Shown one piece after another: positions 34,158 through 46,269 of a stretch of 64,000 nt of DNA (position 1 is the first letter of the stretch; each line of letters starts with the position of its first letter). The notes beneath the pieces are model-generated. The model was not told the DNA's origin and made no database searches. It saw only the letters and a list, made by a program, of their open reading frames with translations. This DNA is from Sphingobium sp. TKS (lineage in GTDB: Bacteria > Pseudomonadota > Alphaproteobacteria > Sphingomonadales > Sphingomonadaceae): assembly GCF_001563265.1 (NCBI RefSeq), contig NZ_CP005083.1, forward strand, positions 2,173,001 through 2,237,000, in the 5' to 3' direction. The position numbers and the translations under genes are program-made.

Positions 34158-34868
34158 CTATCTTCCCCGCACCACGGCCGCGGTCTGGCCGTAGAGGATC
34201 CGCCGTGCTTCGTCGCTCTGCGGGGCGTTCGCGTCAGGGTTGATCCGCTCTACCAGCGCATAGGCGCGTTCGGTCGCTGGCCGCGCGCGGATCGCTTCGA
34301 ACCAGCGCTTCAGGTGCGGGAACTCGTCAAGCGACTGGCCCTGCCGCTCATAGGGAACCACCCAGGGATAGCTGGATATATCGGCGATCGAATAGGACTC
34401 GCCGGTGAGGAAGGACCGGTCCGCCAGCCGTTTGTCGAGCACGCCGAACAGGCGGTTGGTCTCGTTGGTGTAGCGCTCGATCGCGTAGGGAAGCTTTTCC
34501 GGGGCGGCGTAGCGGAAATGATTGTTCTGGCCCGCCATCGGGCCAAGCCCCGCCATCTGCCAGAACAGCCATTGCAGAACCTCGGCGCGGCCGTGGAGAT
34601 CGGACGGTATCAGCTTGCCGGTCTTCTCGGCGAGGTAGAGCAGGATCGCGCCCGATTCGAACAGCGAGACCGGCGCGATGCCACCGGCAGGCTCGGTGTC
34701 GACGATCGCCGGGATGCGGTTGTTGGGCGCGATCGCCAGGAAGGCGGGCGCGAACTGCTCGCCCTTGCCGATGTTCACCGGCAAGATCCGGTAGGGCAGG
34801 GCCGTCTCCTCGAGGAAGATCGTGATCTTATGCCCGTTGGGAGTGGTCCAGTAATAGAGATCGATCAT
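34158..34868 (-). CDS. Glutathione S-transferase family protein (YfcG/nu-class-like)
   Basis: A 236-residue thioredoxin-fold plus helical-domain protein. The N-terminal YYWTTPNGHKITIFLEE matches the YfcG/Ure2p-like class, which uses Thr/Asn instead of Tyr or Ser to bind glutathione and reduces disulfides. NNRIPAIVD contains the cis-Pro, and LFESGAILLYLAEK holds the gamma-glutamyl contacts. The ATG at 34868 follows GGAGG. An upstream extension in the same frame has no support. It is 55 bases after the peroxiredoxin gene on the same strand, so both likely serve oxidative defence. Confidence 0.9.
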   Translation of the reverse strand: MIDLYYWTTPNGHKITIFLEETALPYRILPVNIGKGEQFAPAFLAIAPNNRIPAIVDTEPAGGIAPVSLFESGAILLYLAEKTGKLIPSDLHGRAEVLQWLFWQMAGLGPMAGQNNHFRYAAPEKLPYAIERYTNETNRLFGVLDKRLADRSFLTGESYSIADISSYPWVVPYERQGQSLDEFPHLKRWFEAIRARPATERAYALVERINPDANAPQSDEARRILYGQTAAVVRGR

Positions 34869-34923
34869 ATCGCGCCTCCTGCCGATGCTTGGCCCATTGT
34901 TCCGGCGATGTCGCCGCCGCTCT

Positions 34924-35565
34924 TCAACCGGTTGTCTCGGGTTGCCGTACGGTGCGCAGATAGGGTTTGTGGGTGGTCCATCCTTGCGGGAACAGGTTGC
35001 GCGCTGCATCGTCGTCGAGCGACGGCACGATGATCACATCGTCGCCCTGCTTCCAGTCCGCGGGCGTCGCCACCTTGTGCTTGTCGGTCAGCTGCAGGCT
35101 GTCGATCGTCCGCAGGATCTCCGGGAAGTTGCGACCGGTCGAGGCCGGATAGGTGAGGGTGAGGCGGAGCTTCTTGTTGGGATCGATCACCAGCACACTG
35201 CGCACCGTGGTGGTGTCGGACGCATTGGGATGGATGAGGTCGAGCAGCGTCGAGACCTTGCGGTCATGATCGGCGATCAGCGGGAAATTGAGCGCGGCAC
35301 CTTGCGTCTCCTCGATATCTCGTGCCCAGCTCTGATGACTGTCGGCGGGATCGACCGACAGCCCCAGCACCTTGACGCCGCGCTTGTCGAACTCGGGCTT
35401 GAGCTTGGCGACCGTGCCGAGCTCGGTCGTACAGACCGGCGTGAAATCCTTGGGGTGCGAGAACAGCACGACCCAGCCGTCGGCCGCCCATTCGTAGAAA
35501 TGAAGCGGGCCTTGGGTCGAATCCTGGCTGAAATCGGGAACCGTATCGGACAATTTGAGCGACAT
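34924..35565 (-). CDS. 1-Cys peroxiredoxin (Prx6 family)
   Basis: A 213-residue peroxidase. The peroxidatic Cys45 is in FTPVCTTELG, with P-x3-T/S-x2-C intact. The Prx6-type C-terminal arm is present (PADWKQGDDVIIVPSLDDD). No resolving cysteine is seen. It reduces hydrogen peroxide and alkyl peroxides and may use glutathione delivered by the neighbouring GST-type protein; that pairing is inference. GAAGGAGAT lies before the ATG. Confidence 0.93.
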   Translation of the reverse strand: MSLKLSDTVPDFSQDSTQGPLHFYEWAADGWVVLFSHPKDFTPVCTTELGTVAKLKPEFDKRGVKVLGLSVDPADSHQSWARDIEETQGAALNFPLIADHDRKVSTLLDLIHPNASDTTTVRSVLVIDPNKKLRLTLTYPASTGRNFPEILRTIDSLQLTDKHKVATPADWKQGDDVIIVPSLDDDAARNLFPQGWTTHKPYLRTVRQPETTG

Positions 35566-35608
35566 GTTGCATCTCCTTCGAATGGTTCATGGAAAATCGG
35601 ATGCGGCC

Positions 35609-36196
35609 TCAACGTGAATCGAACAGGGCGGTGTTCGTCCAGCCGACCGCGACCGGGACGGGCGGCGGGCTTCGGAGCCAGGATCGGGATGGCGCGCATT
35701 CTTCGACCGCCTCGCGCACCTTCGACAGCAGCGTCCAGAGCCAGCGCGCATCCGCGGCGGCCCGGTGCCGCGCCGGACATAGCCGGTCCGCCTGCCCTTG
35801 CGCTGAGAAGATCTGCTCGCTTGTGGCGCCCAGCTCGTCCAGGACGCAGCGGACGTGCTCGATCGGCGAAGGCAGGCGGACCGCTGTCGCATCAACCAGC
35901 GTATCCCACCAATAGGTATCAATACTGCTGTCCGCGATGACGCGTCTGCCCCGGACGGACCGGCTGAGTTCGGCGACGACGACCTCCGCTTCGAACCCTT
36001 CCTGGTCGAGCTGCTCGCGCCGGATGCCGTGCAGATCGAGGGCTTCATCGGTCCAGTCCCAGTCCCGCCAAAGCGGGTCCGGCTTGATGAGCCAGGATCG
36101 CGTACCCGCCTGATCGGTGATCGCTACCTCGATCGGAAAGGATCGTCCGTGCCGGGGCAGGCAGCTGGCTTCGAAGTCTATTGTCACATAATCCAT
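35609..36196 (-). CDS. DnaQ-like 3'-5' exonuclease domain protein
   Basis: A 195-residue RNase H-fold exonuclease. Exo I is VTIDFEASCLP (Asp7, Glu9) and Exo III is HRAAADARWLW. The middle part has VIADSSIDTYWWDTLVD, where the Exo II Asp is expected. It could trim DNA or RNA ends; the specific substrate is unknown. It is 44 bases upstream of the peroxiredoxin gene on the same strand. Confidence 0.8.
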   Translation of the reverse strand: MDYVTIDFEASCLPRHGRSFPIEVAITDQAGTRSWLIKPDPLWRDWDWTDEALDLHGIRREQLDQEGFEAEVVVAELSRSVRGRRVIADSSIDTYWWDTLVDATAVRLPSPIEHVRCVLDELGATSEQIFSAQGQADRLCPARHRAAADARWLWTLLSKVREAVEECAPSRSWLRSPPPVPVAVGWTNTALFDSR

Positions 36197-36489
36197 CAGA
36201 GCTATCCCGACTGCTATTTGCAGTTTAGGCCTCCCCGTTGCCGGTCGACCTGCGATGCCCCCTTGGTTGTTTCCGCGCCGCTGTTCGCCCGAATGTTCAG
36301 TCTTGTTCGAGTTTGCTTTATGCGGGCGTCAAACTCCTGGTTCCAGTGCTTGCACGATTCCCTTCCGAGACTGAGGCTATGCGATTCCCGGCATCATAAA
36401 AGACCAATCTCTTCGCAGGCGTGATAGAATTTCTTTCTTTCCCTACCAGATCAGTAGAGTATCCAAATGGGGAAAACAGGGGGTTCCTC

Positions 36490-39122
<2,633 letters not shown>

Positions 39123-39123
<1 letters not shown>

Positions 39124-40235
39124 TGTCGGGCAATGAAGGATTTGCCCTGACCCGCCGCGACTGGCTGGCGGCGGGTGGCGTTGCGCTTCTCGCCGGCGCG
39201 CCGGCCCTCGCGGGCACCCCGACCGGATCCGGTGCGACCCAACCGATACGGCTTGATCTCAACGAAAATGCCTTCGGCCCCTCGCCGAAGGTCGGCCGGG
39301 CGATAGCGGCCCATCTCAGAGGCCTCGAACGCTATGTCGGCCAGAGCGAGGTCGACGCACTTGTTGGGCAGATCGCCGCGCTCGAACGGGTAAGCCCCGA
39401 ACAGGTGGTGATCGGCGAGGTGCTCGAGCCGCTCGGGCTCTACCTTGCGCGCCAGCGGCCCGGCGGCGGCAACTTCGTCTATTCGTCGCCGGGCTATACC
39501 GCGCTGATCGATGCAGGCGCCCCGCTCGGCGGCATCGGCATCGCGGTTCCCCTCAATGAGCGCCTCGAGAACGACCTGCCCGCGCTGGCGCGTGCTGTCG
39601 ACGATCGGACCCTCGCAGTCAGCCTGGTCAACCCGCATAATCCCTCCGGCACCATCAACGACCGAGACGCCCTCGACAGCTTCATCCGGGACATATCGAA
39701 GCGGACCCTCGTCATCGTCGACGAAGCCTATCTCGAATATGACGATCTCGCGCAGCGAAGCGCGATCAGACTCGCGCGCGAGGGCGCTAATGTCCTCGTC
39801 TTCCGCACGCTTGCGAAGATCTATGGCTTGGCCGGTCTCTCGATCGGCTATGCCGTGGCCCCTGCATCATTGGCGCAAGCCTTGCGCGCAGCGGGAATCG
39901 GCGCCCCGCATTCCCTTAGCCGCCTTGCGCTGGTGGCAGCATCAGCGGCGCTGGGAGATCAGGCCCATCTCCGCGACATACGTGCGCGTACCGCCGCTGA
40001 ACGAACGCGGCTCACGCGAGTACTCGACAGTCTCAGCCTCGAGCATACGGACAGCAAAGCGAATTTCATTTTCTTTCGCTCGCCCCATGTGACCGACCTT
40101 CGCGGCCGACTCGCAGCCGCCGGAATTGAGGTGGGAAGGGCGTTTCCGCCCTTGTCCGAATGGATTCGCATCACCGTAGGCCTACCGCGCGAAAATGAGG
40201 CGGTCATTGCTGTGCTGAACGGCCTCCACGGATAG
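39123..40235 (+). CDS. Tat-exported PLP-dependent aminotransferase (HisC-like)
   Basis: A 370-residue fold-type I aminotransferase close to histidinol-phosphate aminotransferases. Its N-terminus is a twin-arginine signal: LTRRDWLAAGGVALLAGA (RR at residues 11-12) with an AGAPALAG cleavage region. PLP residues: LDLNENAFGPSP, NPHNPSGT, Asp200 in VIVDEAYLEYDD, and Lys232 in FRTLAKIYGLAGLSIGYA, plus the C-terminal Arg in EWIRITVGLP. A folded PLP enzyme sent to the periplasm is unusual. It is translationally coupled to the TonB receptor (TGATG), so the two should act on the same substrate. Confidence 0.9.
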
Positions 40236-40291
40236 CCCGAAGAGATATCTGCGGTTATTCGTCCTTCCGCTCGTGGGGCTGACCGATGCAA

Positions 40292-40567
40292 TCAGTCGTC
40301 CCGTTCCCGCTTCACGATTTGCAACGTCTCTGGAGTGAGCTTCAAATCGAATTTTCCGGCTGCCCGGTTCGTCGTTCGCGCATCATCGACTTCCCAGCGC
40401 GGTCCGTCATCGTCGAGTTCGATTTCTTCCCAGCTGGCAAAGCCGTTTGCCTTCAGGACCGCCTCTATCGCCGTCCGCTCCTGGGCGGTCGGCGCCCTGT
40501 CTGCCAACGCAGGGGTCGCAGCGACGAATGTGGTACCCGCGATCACGGCCGCCAATTGCCTTCTCAC
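40292..40567 (-). CDS. Secreted PepSY-domain protein
   Basis: A 91-residue periplasmic protein. The signal peptide RRQLAAVIAGTTFVAATPALA is followed by one PepSY-like unit: ERTAIEAVLKANGFASWEEI, LDDDGPRWEVDDARTT, AGKFDLKLTPETLQIV. PepSY units are often found near metal and envelope genes and may inhibit proteases or bind metal. It converges with the aminotransferase gene. Confidence 0.75.
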   Translation of the reverse strand: MRRQLAAVIAGTTFVAATPALADRAPTAQERTAIEAVLKANGFASWEEIELDDDGPRWEVDDARTTNRAAGKFDLKLTPETLQIVKRERDD

Positions 40568-40906
40568 CTTTTCTCTCCCTCGATTCAGGACCGGACTATA
40601 ACTTGAGGACTATCGTCAGGTTCCTGGATCGAGAATGATGATTTCTGAAGACCAACCCCTCGCGACACTTCCATTGTGCGCCAAGGCGCCAACTGCCAAT
40701 TATCAGATGCCTCTCGGAACGATCAAAACCGCCATGGCCAATCGCCTATCCCACGTGGGCCCTCCCACGGCCTGTCCGAGCGCTGACTGCTCGACAACGA
40801 TCGTCGAGCGCAACCGCAGTCAGCGATTCGCCGCCACGCGCCGTTTCATCACCCAATCTCTAGCCGTCCGTCGTCAAGGCGCCATGCCTTGTCGCAGGAG
40901 ATGCCA
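40568..40906. other. Intergenic region
   Basis: About 340 bases upstream of the PepSY gene. No gene or clear regulatory site was recognised. It leads into the decayed DJ-1 fragment at 40907. Confidence 0.3.
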
Positions 40907-41975
40907 ATGCAGAGGCGATGCTGACGTTCGAGGTTTCGATCCGCTGGATTCGTTCGTCGCAGCCGCAATTCGCGCCGGCGGCCGATCCCGTTCGCGGCCA
41001 ACGCTCACGCCGCGACGGCGGATGTCCGAAATGCCGCCGGTATGCCGCCGTGAAGGCCGCGGCATTTGTGAAGCCTACCCTGTAGCCCGCCTCAGCGATG
41101 CCGAGACCATGCTCTACGATGAGAATATCCGCCATCGCCAACTTGTGGGCCCGAACATAGCCGAAGATCGTCGTCCCGAACGCCTGCTTGAATTCTCGCT
41201 GGAGACTCGTGACGTTGGTACCAACCATCCGAGCAAGGTCGAGCGTCTTGGGAGGATGTGTCAGCGAATTGTCCAGGATATCCCGCGCGTCGCACAGCCG
41301 CTGGGTTCGACGCCGGCCAAGAAGTCGGCCAAAATCCTCCTCGTCGCGCATTCGCGCGCTTGCCTCGACAACGAAACGCAGGGCCAGGCTCTCCTGGTAA
41401 AGCCGCCCGAGCTGTCCGCCGTAACTGGGGTGGAAGAGCTCGCCCGCGAGCGCAGCTAGTACGAGCGGCGGCTGACGGATGACCTCGTCGGCACCGGGAT
41501 CGATTAAGCCGCGGAAAGCAGCCAAGCCGGCGTCCGAGACATCACCCTCGAAACGCTCGAAGAAGGTGGGCTTGATGGTAAGTGCAAAAGCTCGATTGCG
41601 CTGGCCAGTGCGATAGTGCCGCATGCAGCGGGTACGGGCACTGAAACCGATCAGCGCGACCTCGCCGACGACATGCCCGATCGGCGAACGGCGCGGAAGC
41701 AGCATGGGCTCCGTTTCGCCTTCGACGAGCAGGGCGCACATCAAGGAGCGCTCCACTTCCGCCTCATAGCTGCCGTCGCAAAGATAAACGAGATCATGAG
41801 CCGCCACGGCGAGACCCGGCTGTATGTCTTCTGCAACGACGGTGCCGCGCATCATCGGTGCATCGACATGCGTCATTGCCGCGTGCTGAACGGTAACGTG
41901 CATCGACCGTTCAGCGGCTTCCCGAAGAAGGTCGGAAGCGGAGAATTCGCCGGTTTTCCGGAACACTAGGCCCAT
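40860..41975 (-). CDS. AraC-family transcriptional regulator with a foreign C-terminal tail
   Basis: A regulator of 371 residues as read. The N-terminal cupin-like sensory part includes EDIQPGLAVAAHDLVYL. The C-terminal double helix-turn-helix is complete: KTLDLARMVGTNVTSLQREF, KQAFGTTIFGYVRAHKLAMA, EAGYRVGFTNAAAFTAAYRR, HFGHPPSRRE. The last 45 or so residues (from about 40990 downwards) are the antisense of a DJ-1 fragment and not family-like, so the native 3' end was lost at a junction. It is divergent from the TonB receptor operon at 42194 and likely regulates it. The start is ATG 41975 (GAAGGGG upstream) or a codon up to 42077. Confidence 0.82.
   Translation of the reverse strand: MGLVFRKTGEFSASDLLREAAERSMHVTVQHAAMTHVDAPMMRGTVVAEDIQPGLAVAAHDLVYLCDGSYEAEVERSLMCALLVEGETEPMLLPRRSPIGHVVGEVALIGFSARTRCMRHYRTGQRNRAFALTIKPTFFERFEGDVSDAGLAAFRGLIDPGADEVIRQPPLVLAALAGELFHPSYGGQLGRLYQESLALRFVVEASARMRDEEDFGRLLGRRRTQRLCDARDILDNSLTHPPKTLDLARMVGTNVTSLQREFKQAFGTTIFGYVRAHKLAMADILIVEHGLGIAEAGYRVGFTNAAAFTAAYRRHFGHPPSRRERWPRTGSAAGANCGCDERIQRIETSNVSIASALASPATRHGALTTDG
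40907..40985 (+). pseudogene. N-terminal remnant of a DJ-1/PfpI gene
   Basis: GCAGGAG stands before ATGCAG, and the DNA then reads like the start of the DJ-1 gene at 21086: after one early frameshift it gives DVRGFDPLDSFVAAAIRAGG against LTFDGFNELDSFVAAAILNR. The similarity ends near 40985. The strand opposite forms the 3' end of the AraC reading frame. Confidence 0.65.
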
Positions 41976-42193
41976 CGCGGCGGCCCCTTCGCCATATTTC
42001 GTTGCGCGATACTTTTCGAACGTCTCGACATAGCCCAAGCGATAGCAGATCGCACGGACACTTGCTAATGCGAACAAGTCGCAGTCAGGCGACGGACGCT
42101 TGTCGCGTGGCCGGCGTCATCACGCGGCGCAGGCGGTGGTTCCCAATCCCTTCGATTGTGCCGCTTCGCGCAGCACAGGGGGGTGGTTCACTG

Positions 42194-44212
42194 ATGCCGT
42201 TTCGTTCGCAGCTTTTCGTCACCGCCGGCGCGCTTGTCCTGCTGCCGACGAGCGCCGCCTGCGCTGCCGAACAAGACGGCGGCACGCTCGACGAGATCGT
42301 GGTGACTGCGGAGAAGTCGAACCGCAGCCTGCGCGAGACCGCGTCGAGCGTAACGGTCATCACCGATGAGGCGGCCGAACGCATGGGGGTCTACGGTACC
42401 AACGAGCTGCTCGACCGCATGACGAACCTCGTCAACATCAAGCCCGGCAATGCCGCCCCGACCGTGCGCGGCATCGACGGCACGGGTCCGGCGCAGGGAT
42501 CCGACGCCTTTTTCGCGGGCACGCGCCCGCGGCTCAACTACCAGCTCGACGGCCGAACGCTCGGCTTCAACGAATCGATCTTCCAGAACGGGACGCTGTG
42601 GGACATTGGCCAGGTCGAGGTCTATCGCGGCCCGCAGAGCACCCTGCAGGGGCGCAATGCGATCGCCGGCACCATCGCGATCCGCACCGCCGATCCGACG
42701 TTCGATTGGGAAGGGCGGGCGCGCGCGCTCGTCGGCAGCCAGGACGAACGGCAGGTCTCCGGCGCGCTGTCCGGACCGATCGCGCCGGATCTGCTCGCCT
42801 TCCGTCTGAGCGCCGACTGGCGCCGCTCGCAAGCTTATGTCGACTTCACCCCCTACCCCGAAGAAGCGCATCCCGGACGCTTTCAGAACCTGACCCTGCG
42901 CGGCAAGCTGCTCTTCACGCCGACCCCTGACGTGCGCTCGCTCCTCACCGTCGCCTATGTCGATGGGCGGGCTCCGCAATCGGAATATGTGCTCGGGCCG
43001 GACTACAGCCAGAAGGTCCCGCAGTCGGCCCCGCAGCCGGTGTTTCGCTCGCGCAACACGACGGGTATCACGGACACGAGCTGGAGAGTCAGCGATATCG
43101 TCACCCTGCAGGCCTATTTGTCGGCGACGGATTTCAGGACCGATCGCTATGCGCCGGCCACGACCGGCAATGCCCGGATCGACGGCAGGGAATATGTCGC
43201 GGAACCCTTCGTCCGGCTGCGTTCGCCCGACGACCGGTTCAGCGGCTTCGTCGCGGCCTATATCTTCAGGACGCACCAGAGCGAGACGATCGATCTCTAC
43301 GGCGGCGGCGCGTTCCGCGACCGCACCCGGACCACCGCCGCTTTCGGCGAGTTCACCGGCAAGCTCACCGACGCGCTGACGCTGGTGCTGGGCGGGCGCT
43401 ACGAGGTCGAGCATCGCTTCCGCACCGGCTATGCCGGCCCCTTCCTCATCGACTTCGACGAGACCTATCGCGAGTTCCTGCCCAAGGCGACGCTGTCGCT
43501 GCGCGCCACCGATGCGATCACGGTCGGCGTCACCGCCGGGCGCGGCTATAATGGCGGCGGCGCGGGCTTCACCTACTATCCGCCCTATGTAAGCTACACC
43601 TACAAGCCCGAGTTCGTCTGGAACTATGAGGGCTTCCTGCGCAGCTCGCTCGCCGGCGGCAAGGTGACGCTGACCGCGAACGTCTTCTACAACGACTATA
43701 AGGGTCTCCAACTGCCCTACAGCCTCGGCGTCCTGTCGACGGTGATCCGCAACGCCGACAGGGCGACGACCTATGGCGCCGAGGCCGGGATCAGCTGGAA
43801 CCCCTCGATGGGCAACCAGATCTACGCGAACGTCGGCCTCCTGAAGACCAGGGTGAACCGCTACGACGATCCCGCGGTTCAGGGGAACGACCTGCTGCAC
43901 GCCCCGGCCTTCAGCAGCGATGTCGGGTTCAATGTCTCGCCCGATGGAAAGTTCGAGATGGGCGGCGACGTTCGCTACACTGATTCCTATTTTTCGGACG
44001 TGTTCAGCAACGCCCGCGGCAAGGTGAGCCCCTATGCCGTGCTCAATGGCCGGGTCGCCTACAATCTGGGACCCGCGCGCCTGTCGCTGTCGGTGCGCAA
44101 CCTGCTGAACAGCGGCCATCCCGTCGACTATGTCATCTATGGCGGCGCGGTTTACGGCGCGACGATCCTCCAGCCGCGCACCGTGACCGGCGGCGTCGAG
44201 CTCCGGTTCTGA
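42194..44212 (+). CDS. TonB-dependent receptor, siderophore-type
   Basis: A 672-residue receptor. Signal peptide to about residue 26 (LVLLPTSAACAA), TonB box GTLDEIVVTAEKSNR, plug with LLDRMTNLVNIKPGNAAPTV, RGIDGTGPAQGSDAFFAG, VEVYRGPQSTLQGRNAIAGT, and a barrel ending TVTGGVELRF. The AraC gene opposite and the PepSY-type membrane protein directly downstream are the typical setting of ferric-siderophore receptors. The ATG at 42194 follows a G-rich ribosome site (CAGGGGGG). Confidence 0.92.
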   Translation: MPFRSQLFVTAGALVLLPTSAACAAEQDGGTLDEIVVTAEKSNRSLRETASSVTVITDEAAERMGVYGTNELLDRMTNLVNIKPGNAAPTVRGIDGTGPAQGSDAFFAGTRPRLNYQLDGRTLGFNESIFQNGTLWDIGQVEVYRGPQSTLQGRNAIAGTIAIRTADPTFDWEGRARALVGSQDERQVSGALSGPIAPDLLAFRLSADWRRSQAYVDFTPYPEEAHPGRFQNLTLRGKLLFTPTPDVRSLLTVAYVDGRAPQSEYVLGPDYSQKVPQSAPQPVFRSRNTTGITDTSWRVSDIVTLQAYLSATDFRTDRYAPATTGNARIDGREYVAEPFVRLRSPDDRFSGFVAAYIFRTHQSETIDLYGGGAFRDRTRTTAAFGEFTGKLTDALTLVLGGRYEVEHRFRTGYAGPFLIDFDETYREFLPKATLSLRATDAITVGVTAGRGYNGGGAGFTYYPPYVSYTYKPEFVWNYEGFLRSSLAGGKVTLTANVFYNDYKGLQLPYSLGVLSTVIRNADRATTYGAEAGISWNPSMGNQIYANVGLLKTRVNRYDDPAVQGNDLLHAPAFSSDVGFNVSPDGKFEMGGDVRYTDSYFSDVFSNARGKVSPYAVLNGRVAYNLGPARLSLSVRNLLNSGHPVDYVIYGGAVYGATILQPRTVTGGVELRF

Positions 44213-44223
44213 TCGGGCCCGCA

Positions 44224-45375
44224 ATGGCGATGTCGCAGACCACGATCCGGCGATGGTATCTCGTCCACAAATGGACGAGCCTCGTCTGCACGGTCTTCCT
44301 GCTGCTCCTCTGCCTGACCGGGCTGCCGCTGATCTTCCACGCCGAGATCGACGGGCTGACGCGGGCGCCGGCCATCCCGGCTGCGGTGAAGCCGGCGCCG
44401 CCGCCCAACCTCGACGCGATCGTGGCCGGGGCCCTAGCCAACCGGCCAGGCGAGGTGATGATGTTCCTCAGCCGCGATCCGGACAAGCCGATCTTCTATG
44501 CGATTACCGCGCCGCGCGTGGACTCGAAGGAAGAGGAGACGCACATCGCGCAGTTCGATGCGCGGACCGGCGTGCTGCTGATGGCGCCGCCGCTCGATAC
44601 CGGCGTGATGCACTTCCTGCTGGAGCTGCATTCAAGCCTGCTGCTCGGCCTGCCCGGGGAAATGGTCATGGCGCTGGTCGGGCTGGTCTTTCTGGTCTCG
44701 CTGATCTCGGGCGCCGTGGTCTATGCGCCCTTCATGCGCAAGCTGGCCTTCGGGACAGTGCGCAAGGCCCGCAGCGCGCGCCTCAAGTGGCTCGACACGC
44801 ACAACATGGTCGGCATCGTCGCGCTGGCCTGGCTGGCGGTGGTCGGCGCGACCGGGGTGATCACCGCGCTTTCGACGCCGATCGCCGGCGTCTGGCAGAT
44901 GGGCCAGCTCGCCGAGATGACCGCGCCCTACAAGAACGCGCCGCCGCTTCGCCGGCTCGGATCGGTCGACCATGCGGCGCGAGTCGCCCACGCCGCCGCG
45001 CCTTCGACGTCGGTCAGCGTCATCGCCTGGCCCGGCACCTTCTTCAGCTCGAAGCACCATTATGCGGTGTTCCTCAGCGGCAACACGCCGCTAACCAGGA
45101 AGCTGATCAAACCCGCGCTGGTCGATGCGGAGACCGGCAAGCTCACCGCGATCGAGGAGATGCCGCTCTATGTGAAGACGCTGTTCCTCTCGCAGCCGCT
45201 CCACTTCGGCGACTATGGCGGCCTTCCGCTCAAGATCATCTGGGCGCTGCTCGATATCGCCGCGATCGTAGTGCTCGGAACCGGAATCTATCTCTGGCTC
45301 GGCCGCCGCCGCGTGCCGATCGAGAAGCGTATCATGGAACTGAACAGTGGCGGCGTGCTGGAGCCTGCAGAGTAA
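44224..45375 (+). CDS. PepSY-associated membrane protein (PepSY_TM, PiuB/FoxB-like)
   Basis: A 383-residue inner-membrane protein with about four transmembrane helices: YLVHKWTSLVCTVFLLLLCL near the N-terminus, then VMALVGLVFLVSLISGAVVY, VGIVALAWLAVVGATGVITA, and IIWALLDIAAIVVLGTGIYLW at the end. Conserved histidines in HKW, LELHSSLL, DTHNM and LHFGDYGG fit the haem or iron role proposed for ferric-siderophore reductases of this family. The second gene of the iron-type operon, 11 bases after the receptor. Confidence 0.88.
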   Translation: MAMSQTTIRRWYLVHKWTSLVCTVFLLLLCLTGLPLIFHAEIDGLTRAPAIPAAVKPAPPPNLDAIVAGALANRPGEVMMFLSRDPDKPIFYAITAPRVDSKEEETHIAQFDARTGVLLMAPPLDTGVMHFLLELHSSLLLGLPGEMVMALVGLVFLVSLISGAVVYAPFMRKLAFGTVRKARSARLKWLDTHNMVGIVALAWLAVVGATGVITALSTPIAGVWQMGQLAEMTAPYKNAPPLRRLGSVDHAARVAHAAAPSTSVSVIAWPGTFFSSKHHYAVFLSGNTPLTRKLIKPALVDAETGKLTAIEEMPLYVKTLFLSQPLHFGDYGGLPLKIIWALLDIAAIVVLGTGIYLWLGRRRVPIEKRIMELNSGGVLEPAE

Positions 45376-45569
45376 TGAGCGACCGCAGGAGCGTTTCGCA
45401 GACCAACTGGCGCGTCTTCCGCTGGCCGTTGCTGATCGGAATCATGAGCTTCGTCGGCCTCCTGTCCGCGCTCGTCGGCGATGGCTGGTATGACGCGCTG
45501 TCCTGGCTCTGCCTCGGCGCTTGCGTGTTCCTCATGGTCGTGGCCTGGCGGGGATGGTCCGCGAAATGA
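45375..45569 (+). CDS. Small two-helix membrane protein of the iron-type operon
   Basis: A 64-residue protein with two transmembrane segments (WPLLIGIMSFVGLLSALVG and WLCLGACVFLMVVAW). It overlaps both neighbours (TAATG before, ATGA after), so it is a coupled member of the operon. Similar small proteins often follow PepSY_TM genes; the function is unknown. Confidence 0.75.
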   Translation: MSDRRSVSQTNWRVFRWPLLIGIMSFVGLLSALVGDGWYDALSWLCLGACVFLMVVAWRGWSAK

Positions 45570-46267
45570 CGGACGTTCGCCATGCCGATCCGTTCGCGGT
45601 GATCGCCGACGAGCGCATCGCGGACGTGCTGCGCCGTCTCTACCGCGAGGCCAATCGTCAGCACTTCTCCGTCGTCCGCCATCTGTCGCGCCACGCGCTG
45701 TCCTTCCTGCGCGGCAGGGCGGTCGACTTTCCGATGGCCGAGATGGCCGGGTTCTGGAGCGACAAATATATCGCCATCGTCGAACCGCAGGGCGCCTTCT
45801 GCTACCTGACAGCCCGCGCGCGCCGAGCTCGGACAATCGTCGAGTTCGGCACGTCGTTCGGCGTCTCGACGCTGTGGCTCGCAGCGGCCGTCAAGGCGAA
45901 CGGCGGCGGAACGGTCGTCACGACCGAAATCGTGCCGGAAAAGGCTGCCGTCGCACGCCAAAATTTTGAGGAGGCCGGCGTCGCCGACATCATCGACCTT
46001 CGCGTCGGCGATGCGCTCGAGAGCCTTCGGGAGGAGCCATCCGACATCGACTTTCTGCTGAACGACGGCTTTCCCATGCTCGCGCTCGACGTCGTGCAGT
46101 TGCTTGCACGGCGCATGCGCCCCGGCGCGGTGGTGTTGACCGACGACGTCGGCGGGCTGGCGGGCAACTTCCGCGACTATGTCGCCTGGCTTCGCGATCC
46201 CGCCAACGGGTTCGATTCCACCCTGCTGCCGCTCAAGGGCGGCAGCGAATATTCGGTGCGGAGATAG
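45566..46267 (+). CDS. O-methyltransferase-like SAM enzyme
   Basis: A 233-residue class I SAM-dependent methyltransferase. Motif I is TIVEFGTSFGVSTLWLAAAV; the acidic residue of motif II is in VVTTEIVPEKAAVAR; DLRVGDALESL and DIDFLLNDGFPMLALDVVQL follow; DDVGG replaces the usual DN near the metal or substrate site. It is a paralogue of the enzyme at 47238-47903 on the other strand. The substrate may be a catechol or a siderophore-like metabolite; that is inference from the operon. Confidence 0.85.
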   Translation: MTDVRHADPFAVIADERIADVLRRLYREANRQHFSVVRHLSRHALSFLRGRAVDFPMAEMAGFWSDKYIAIVEPQGAFCYLTARARRARTIVEFGTSFGVSTLWLAAAVKANGGGTVVTTEIVPEKAAVARQNFEEAGVADIIDLRVGDALESLREEPSDIDFLLNDGFPMLALDVVQLLARRMRPGAVVLTDDVGGLAGNFRDYVAWLRDPANGFDSTLLPLKGGSEYSVRR

Positions 46268-46269
46268 GA

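Noticed and set aside
36283..36308. Three GTTC units resembling a LexA box upstream of the exonuclease and TonB genes
   Set aside because: The spacings are 8 and 6 bases, not 7, so it does not fit the alphaproteobacterial operator.
42188..44224. 678-codon open frame antisense to the TonB receptor
   Set aside because: Shadow of the receptor gene; no ribosome site or family match.
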